Assembly: GCA_001784735.1 (NCBI GenBank)
Contig: MFSB01000028.1
Span: 1-8,889, forward strand
Direction: 5' to 3'
Source: Candidatus Moranbacteria bacterium RIFCSPLOWO2_12_FULL_48_12
GTDB taxonomy: Bacteria; Patescibacteriota; Minisyncoccia; Moranbacterales; UBA1568
DNA length: 8,889 nucleotides
Every line of letters begins with the position of its first letter. The stretch's first letter is position 1. The notes beneath the pieces are model-generated. The model had not been told where the DNA came from. It did no database searches and was given only the letters and a program-made list of their open reading frames with translations. This document shows positions 5,759-8,889 of this stretch, piece after piece. A program made the position numbers and the translations under genes.

Positions 5759-5795
5759 GAAACACAAAGAGGCTTCTTCAGCCTCTTTGTGTTTC
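5759..5795 (-). terminator. Terminator hairpin after mltG
   Basis: A 15-bp perfect stem, GAAACACAAAGAGGC / GCCTCTTTGTGTTTC, with a 7-nt loop lies 12 bp past the mltG stop. On the minus strand the descending arm ends in TTTGTGTTTC and continues CTCTCG, so the U-tract is short and interrupted. Position and stem length favour termination or 3'-end stabilisation. Confidence 0.65.
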
Positions 5796-5807
5796 GACAT
5801 TCCTCTC

Positions 5808-6821
5808 TTACAGCCCATGCGAGCTCTTATTTTTCAGATGCTCTTCATACGTAACCGAAAAAATAGTCTCGCCGGTTTTCGGATCATTCAAAAAATAGAA
5901 GTACGAATTGGCCTGTGGAGAAATAGTCGCATTGAGCGTCATCAGACCGGGATTGCCGATCGGGCCCGGCGGCAGCCCGGAATTGATGTAAGTATTGTAC
6001 GGTGATGGCGTTTGTGTTTCAGCATATGAATACTGCACTCTATCGACACCCAATATGTATTGAAGCGTTGCACAGCTCTCTAGCGCTTGCCCGACAGCCA
6101 GACGCCGTAAAAAAATATCAGCCACCATTTTCCGATCGGTCTCGGTTTTCACCTCATTCTCCACAATACTGGCCAGCGTCACCGTGGCAAAGAGACTGCG
6201 TTTCTGTTTCTCGGCCGCTGTCCGAAGCACGACGTCAAACTTTTTTCCGAAGTTCGTCAACATTTTTTCAACAATCGCTTCCGCGGACGTTTGTGGGTCA
6301 AAAAAGTAGGTATCTGGGAAAAGAAAGCCTTCCAACGACGCACCGGCGGGCATGTCGGAAAGAAAATCGAATTGCTTCCTCAGTTCCGGCTGCGGTTTCT
6401 GTACCAGCATAAGAAAGTCCGCTCCCGGCAAACCGTTGGCCGTCAAACGCTGAGCCATTTTTTTACTCCCCCACCCTTCCGGAAAAGTAATGCGGACATC
6501 CCGCGGTACGGTCTTGCCCTCTGTGATCATAAACGCTATTTCCGCCACGGACAGATTCCCGCTCAAGCTGTACGCCCCGGCGACGAGATTATGGGTTTTC
6601 TGTTCTCGAACGAGATGCCACAGAAAGACGTAACGCGAAGAAATCAGGCCAGCCGCCTCCAGCCGCTCCGCTAAGCTGAACATATTTTCTCCTTGTCTGA
6701 CTTCGAAACGCTGGATCTGCCGACTGATGCCATGGAAGTGCGAGGCCGAGTATGAAAGATAAAAAAATCCTCCAAAGGTGAGGAGAGAAAGTAATAAAGC
6801 GATAAATAAAAATGTGCGCAT
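5808..6821 (-). CDS. mltG: Endolytic murein transglycosylase MltG (YceG-like)
   Basis: The 337-aa protein is normal in length for MltG. These enzymes cleave nascent glycan strands at the membrane and so limit peptidoglycan strand length. A single N-terminal membrane helix (about 3-24) anchors it, with the catalytic body outside. A LysM-like region follows (FEVRQGENMFSLAERLEAAGLI, about 39-60), then the YceG core. The core has LEGFLFPDTY (163-172), the catalytic-glutamate motif ASIVENE with Glu221 (equivalent to E218 of E. coli MltG), and the hallmark SPYNTYINSGLPPGPIGNPG (273-292). The usual LQSDPTV-like stretch is LESCATLQYILG here (247-258). It starts 180 bp after the Pcm gene across an AT-rich spacer and ends before a terminator, so it is probably monocistronic. 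There is no Shine-Dalgarno; a short ATTTCA/TGAAAT palindrome abuts the ATG. Confidence 0.97.
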   Translation of the reverse strand: MRTFLFIALLLSLLTFGGFFYLSYSASHFHGISRQIQRFEVRQGENMFSLAERLEAAGLISSRYVFLWHLVREQKTHNLVAGAYSLSGNLSVAEIAFMITEGKTVPRDVRITFPEGWGSKKMAQRLTANGLPGADFLMLVQKPQPELRKQFDFLSDMPAGASLEGFLFPDTYFFDPQTSAEAIVEKMLTNFGKKFDVVLRTAAEKQKRSLFATVTLASIVENEVKTETDRKMVADIFLRRLAVGQALESCATLQYILGVDRVQYSYAETQTPSPYNTYINSGLPPGPIGNPGLMTLNATISPQANSYFYFLNDPKTGETIFSVTYEEHLKNKSSHGL

Positions 6822-7001
6822 ATTTCAGATGAAATGATCAATAATCAATTTCCAATTTTCATTGAATTTATATTGTCTCAATTTTCAACTTAACATTTTA
6901 CCGAACTTTGTGGTTTTTTCTTCAAGATTACGACCTTCTTTGTTTGATATTTGACTCATTGAAAATTCACTGTGAATTGATAATTGTAAATTGAAAATTC
7001 T
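6822..7001. repeat. AT-rich spacer with repeated TTGAAAATTS words and a 15-bp palindrome
   Basis: The spacer contains TTGAAAATTC at 6959-6968 and 6991-7000, and the inverted word CAATTTTCA at 6853-6861 and 6879-6887. AATTCAC-T-GTGAATT at 6964-6978 is a perfect odd palindrome. It follows the pcm stop and could act as a weak 3' hairpin, but there is no GC-rich stem or defined U-tract. No gene is seen. Low base complexity makes some of the repetition expected by chance. Confidence 0.4.
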
Positions 7002-7631
7002 TCAAGGTGATTTCTGAACCAGAGGAACAAAGACAAAGCCGGCAAATTCCTCTGTATAGTAATCGTCCTCTCCGCGCCTTTCGAGGTAGACAAGATGATT
7101 GTGAACCGGGATCACCATCTTCCCTCCAATAACGAGCTGCTGCTTGAGCGCCTGCGAAATCTCATCGGCTGCCGCAGAGACCAGAATCCGATCGTGGGGT
7201 TTGAGCGGCTCATATCCCAGAGTGCCGTCGCCCAAAATACACTTTACGATGCCGGCGCTCACCAGGCCGAATTTCTCCACATTGCACTTGGTCACATCGT
7301 GAAGCTCCGGAAGCAATTCGATTGCCGCCACCCGACCGCCTCCAACGCTCACGATATTTCCCAAAAGCGCGCTCGTCCACCCGGAACCGCTTCCGATATC
7401 CAAAATCTTCTGCCCCGGTCTCGGGTCAAGAAGCTCGAACATGATCGCCACCGTCGTCGGCTGGGATATCGTCTGGCCGAAACCGATCGGGAGAGGGACG
7501 TCGGCTTCCGCCTGCTCCTCAAACTCCGGCGGAACGAAATCCGCCCGCGTTATCTCATTGAATGCCCGAATGATCGGTGCCGATTTCAGATACCCATTGC
7601 GAATAAGCAGTTCGACAAGTCCGCTACCCAT
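7002..7631 (-). CDS. pcm: Protein-L-isoaspartate O-methyltransferase
   Basis: The 209-aa protein matches the usual length of bacterial Pcm. It uses S-adenosylmethionine to methylate isoaspartyl residues in damaged cytosolic proteins, starting their repair. The N-terminus has LVELLIRNGYLKSAPIIRAF and ADFVPPEF, typical of the family. The substrate-gripping motif is IGFGQTISQPTTVAIM (49-64). SAM motif I is ILDIGSGSGW (76-85), with an acidic residue at Glu105 ending the next strand. GDGTLGYEP (134-142) and DRILVSAAA (147-155) are the later methyltransferase motifs. It starts 25 bp after the YjbQ-family stop, so the two are very probably co-transcribed. The start ATG at 7631 is preceded only by A/T-rich sequence, with no Shine-Dalgarno. 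Function is confident. Confidence 0.95.
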   Translation of the reverse strand: MGSGLVELLIRNGYLKSAPIIRAFNEITRADFVPPEFEEQAEADVPLPIGFGQTISQPTTVAIMFELLDPRPGQKILDIGSGSGWTSALLGNIVSVGGGRVAAIELLPELHDVTKCNVEKFGLVSAGIVKCILGDGTLGYEPLKPHDRILVSAAADEISQALKQQLVIGGKMVIPVHNHLVYLERRGEDDYYTEEFAGFVFVPLVQKSP

Positions 7632-7656
7632 ATTTTAAATAATTGGAAATTTTTTA

Positions 7657-8097
7657 CTACAATCCGATCACCTGCACGAAAACATCGCGCTTGCGGGAGC
7701 CGTCAAATTCTACGGCGAAGATATTCTGCCGCTCCGTCAGCAGGAGTTTGCCTTTTTCTACGGGGATCGTCTCGCTGTTGCCCAGAAGGATGGCCTTGCA
7801 GTGCGAGTGGCCGTTGCTCCGCCCGTCGGAACCGGATGCGCGCCTGAGCTCGAAAAGGTCATGCGAATATTGCTCATCCACCGGCACTATTTTGTACAAA
7901 ATCCGCATAAAATCCTGAAGCAGCATCGATTCGTTGTGATTGATGGTGATGCCCATCGTCGTGTGCGGCACATACACGAGCGCCTGCCCCTCGCGGATGC
8001 CGGAACGATCGACGATCTCCTGCGCCCGATCCGTGATATCCATGAATTCGATCTGCGTCTTGCTTTCCAGATCGATCCTTTCTTTATGTATTTTCAT
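7657..8097 (-). CDS. YjbQ/UPF0047 family protein (secondary thiamine-phosphate synthase type)
   Basis: The 146-aa protein spans the small single-domain UPF0047/YjbQ family. Some members can make thiamine phosphate from HMP-pyrophosphate and HET-phosphate as a side activity; the physiological role is unsettled. Recognisable blocks are YVPHTTMGITINHNE (42-56, with His45 and Glu56), NGHSHCKAILLGNSETIPV (95-113), where the histidines would lie in the anion/metal-binding site, and the C-terminal EFDGSRKRDVFVQVIG (130-145). The normally conserved G-x-W-Q segment is TERQ here (121-124), a visible departure. It leads the short operon with pcm. No thiamine genes are in the window, so a thiamine role has no support from context. 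The ATG at 8097 fits the family N-terminus; no Shine-Dalgarno is seen. Confidence 0.93.
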   Translation of the reverse strand: MKIHKERIDLESKTQIEFMDITDRAQEIVDRSGIREGQALVYVPHTTMGITINHNESMLLQDFMRILYKIVPVDEQYSHDLFELRRASGSDGRSNGHSHCKAILLGNSETIPVEKGKLLLTERQNIFAVEFDGSRKRDVFVQVIGL

Positions 8098-8179
8098 TTT
8101 TTTATTTTAATTGGTTAGATATTAGATTCTAAAGCGTTGTTTCATTTTTTTGTTCTTTTACAAAAAATCCCTCCTCTCT

Positions 8180-8281
8180 TGTCATCCTCGGGCTTGACCC
8201 GAGGATCCAGGATATGTACCAGAAAACCAGTTTTTAGAAGGAATATGACTCTCTGGATCCCGCATCAAGTGCGGGATGACA
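8180..8281. repeat. 102-bp paired palindromic repeat (REP/MITE-like)
   Basis: The left unit TGTCATCCTCGGGCTTGACC (continuing to CCAG at 8210) contains the stem CCTCGGG/CCCGAGG. The right unit (8253-8281) runs from CTGGATCCCGC to GCGGGATGACA, with the stem ATCCCGCA/TGCGGGAT. The two units are inverted relatives sharing TGTCATCC...CTTGA...GGATCCAG and enclose 42 bp of unrelated sequence. Repeats with the GTCATCC...GGATCCAG outline are scattered between genes in many bacterial genomes (from memory). It lies between thioredoxin and the YjbQ-family gene and could also hinder read-through. No transposase is present. Confidence 0.75.
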
Positions 8282-8308
8282 CCTGCCCAAAATAATACCA
8301 AAAGATCA

Positions 8309-8347
8309 ATTCGTATAATTCGGATGCTCATTCGGATCATTCGTATC
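8309..8347. repeat. Array of four 9-bp units, ATTCGKATN
   Basis: Four units, ATTCGTATA, ATTCGGATG, (CTC), ATTCGGATC, ATTCGTATC, lie head to tail with one 3-bp gap. They end 3 bp before the thioredoxin stop codon (8353-8351, minus strand). The unit order is symmetric (T, G, G, T at the sixth base). It resembles the short periodic arrays common in CPR spacers. No function is evident. Confidence 0.6.
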
Positions 8348-8350
8348 GCT

Positions 8351-8662
8351 TTAGACGCCTGCCAGCTCGGTCTTCAGCTTGTCTTTTGTCTGTACCCCGA
8401 TGAACTCTTTGACCACCTGTCCGCTCTTGAACACCTTCATCGTCGGAATGGACATGATTCCATAGGCTCCCGCCGTCGCGGGATTCTCATCCACATTGAC
8501 TTTGCCGATCTTCACCGCTGTCATTTCTTTGGCCAGGTCGTCCACTACCGATCCCATCAGCTGGCAAGGTCCGCACCACGGCGCCCAAAAATCCACCAGC
8601 ACCGGCTTGTCGCTCTTCAGCACTTCCGCATCAAAATTCGCATCGGTAAATTCCATCGCCAT
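8351..8662 (-). CDS. trxA: Thioredoxin
   Basis: The 103-aa single-domain protein reduces disulfides in cytosolic proteins through its redox-active cysteine pair. It has the complete thioredoxin core: VLVDFWAPWCGPC (21-33) with the active-site WCGPC at 29-33, the KVNVDENP strand and turn (54-61), and the cis-proline loop SIPT with Pro73 near TMKVFKSGQVV. Its length is that of a standard thioredoxin. I place the start at the ATG at 8662 (MAMEFTD), with a second ATG two codons later as the alternative. The frame is open further upstream to a TTG at 8722, but that extension would overlap the promoter and adds residues foreign to the family. It is transcribed divergently from the gene at the right edge and is probably monocistronic. 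Confidence 0.97.
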   Translation of the reverse strand: MAMEFTDANFDAEVLKSDKPVLVDFWAPWCGPCQLMGSVVDDLAKEMTAVKIGKVNVDENPATAGAYGIMSIPTMKVFKSGQVVKEFIGVQTKDKLKTELAGV

Positions 8663-8693
8663 AGAGTTGAAATTGAAATAATTATATGCTGTA

Positions 8694-8722
8694 AGTATAC
8701 TCAAAAACGAAAGAAAAGGCAA
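8694..8722 (-). promoter_or_regulatory. Probable sigma-70-type promoter of the thioredoxin gene
   Basis: On the minus strand, TTGCCT (8722-8717) and TATACT (8699-8694) are separated by 17 nt. Initiation would give a leader of about 25-30 nt. A perfect TATAAT (8686-8681) lies closer to the gene but has no good -35 and would leave a leader of only about 10-14 nt. The two may be alternative starts. Confidence 0.5.
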
Positions 8723-8805
8723 AACTAAGAGCCTACTACCTGATATATTGCGATAAATAAAACGGAAGAGTATGATAAAAATGGTTTAACACAAGCCTTG
8801 TCTCC

Positions 8806-8811
8806 TATAAT
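8806..8811 (+). promoter_or_regulatory. -10 element placed for a near-leaderless transcript of the right-edge gene
   Basis: A perfect TATAAT ends only 4 nt before the ATG at 8816, so transcription would begin at or next to the start codon. The -35 region (about 8783-8788, GGTTTA) is poor. If the edge gene is real, its mRNA would have essentially no leader. Confidence 0.42.
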
Positions 8812-8815
8812 CAAT

Positions 8816-8889
8816 ATGAAGATTAGTCAATACGTATATCTCTGGAGCAACAAGCAGGCGCTTATTACTGTGGAGATGAATATCAATGC
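8816..8889 (+). CDS. Partial CDS at the right edge, unrecognised
   Basis: An open frame of 24 codons runs from the ATG at 8816 off the end of the window, starting MKISQYVYLWSNKQALIT and continuing VEMNIN. I cannot assign a family from so short a piece. It is supported by the absence of any competing minus-strand frame, by the perfect TATAAT just upstream, and by a plausible amino-acid mix. It is divergent from thioredoxin across a spacer of about 150 bp. It may be a chance frame. Confidence 0.45.
   Translation, partial: MKISQYVYLWSNKQALITVEMNIN

Noticed and set aside
7095..7847. 250-codon plus-strand open frame spanning pcm and the YjbQ-family gene
   Set aside because: It is antisense to two genes with intact motifs, and its composition is that of a shadow frame.
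8663..8722. Upstream extension of thioredoxin to a TTG start
   Set aside because: It would add 20 residues not found in thioredoxins and runs through the likely promoter.
8276..8728. 150-codon plus-strand open frame
   Set aside because: It is antisense to thioredoxin and starts inside the palindromic repeat.

Overview
The window looks like a chromosomal fragment of an uncultured Candidate Phyla Radiation (Patescibacteria, Parcubacteria-like) bacterium. This rests on compact genes without Shine-Dalgarno sequences, AT-rich spacers packed with palindromic repeats, a single-membrane-style surface polysaccharide toolkit, and an edge gene resembling CPR PD-(D/E)XK-type proteins. The assignment is inferred from style and remembered families, not from a marker gene.

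Nine of the ten genes lie on the minus strand. In transcription order (right to left) they are: thioredoxin (8662-8351); a repeat-filled spacer; a YjbQ/UPF0047 protein (8097-7657) followed after 25 bp by protein-L-isoaspartate O-methyltransferase (7631-7002); an MltG/YceG endolytic transglycosylase (6821-5808) with its own terminator; a WbaZ-like GT4 glycosyltransferase (5541-4438); a Wzz-type chain-length determinant (4360-3746) ending in a 36-bp perfect palindrome; a second GT4 glycosyltransferase (3299-2145); a membrane-anchored, extremely acidic coiled-coil protein (1903-527) with a strong terminator; and the first 126 codons of a probable PD-(D/E)XK nuclease-fold protein (380-1, cut by the window edge). 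At the right edge a plus-strand gene begins at 8816, divergent from thioredoxin.

Functionally, the middle of the window (about 6.8 to 2.1 kb) is a cell-envelope block. MltG trims nascent peptidoglycan, the two GT4 enzymes and the Wzz protein fit synthesis and length control of a surface polysaccharide, and the acidic protein is probably displayed outside the membrane. The right third holds protein-repair and redox housekeeping genes.

No dedicated defence system, CRISPR array, tRNA, rRNA or transposase is visible. The most unusual signals are non-coding. Two genes (the acidic protein and the WbaZ-like GT) have start codons at the inner edge of the downstream arm of a long-range inverted repeat, next to a CGGG-type sequence, so a leader RNA could fold over the start. 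Other signals are a cloverleaf-like cluster of palindromes at 3354-3424, a 102-bp paired palindromic repeat at 8180-8281, and a four-unit 9-mer array at 8309-8347.
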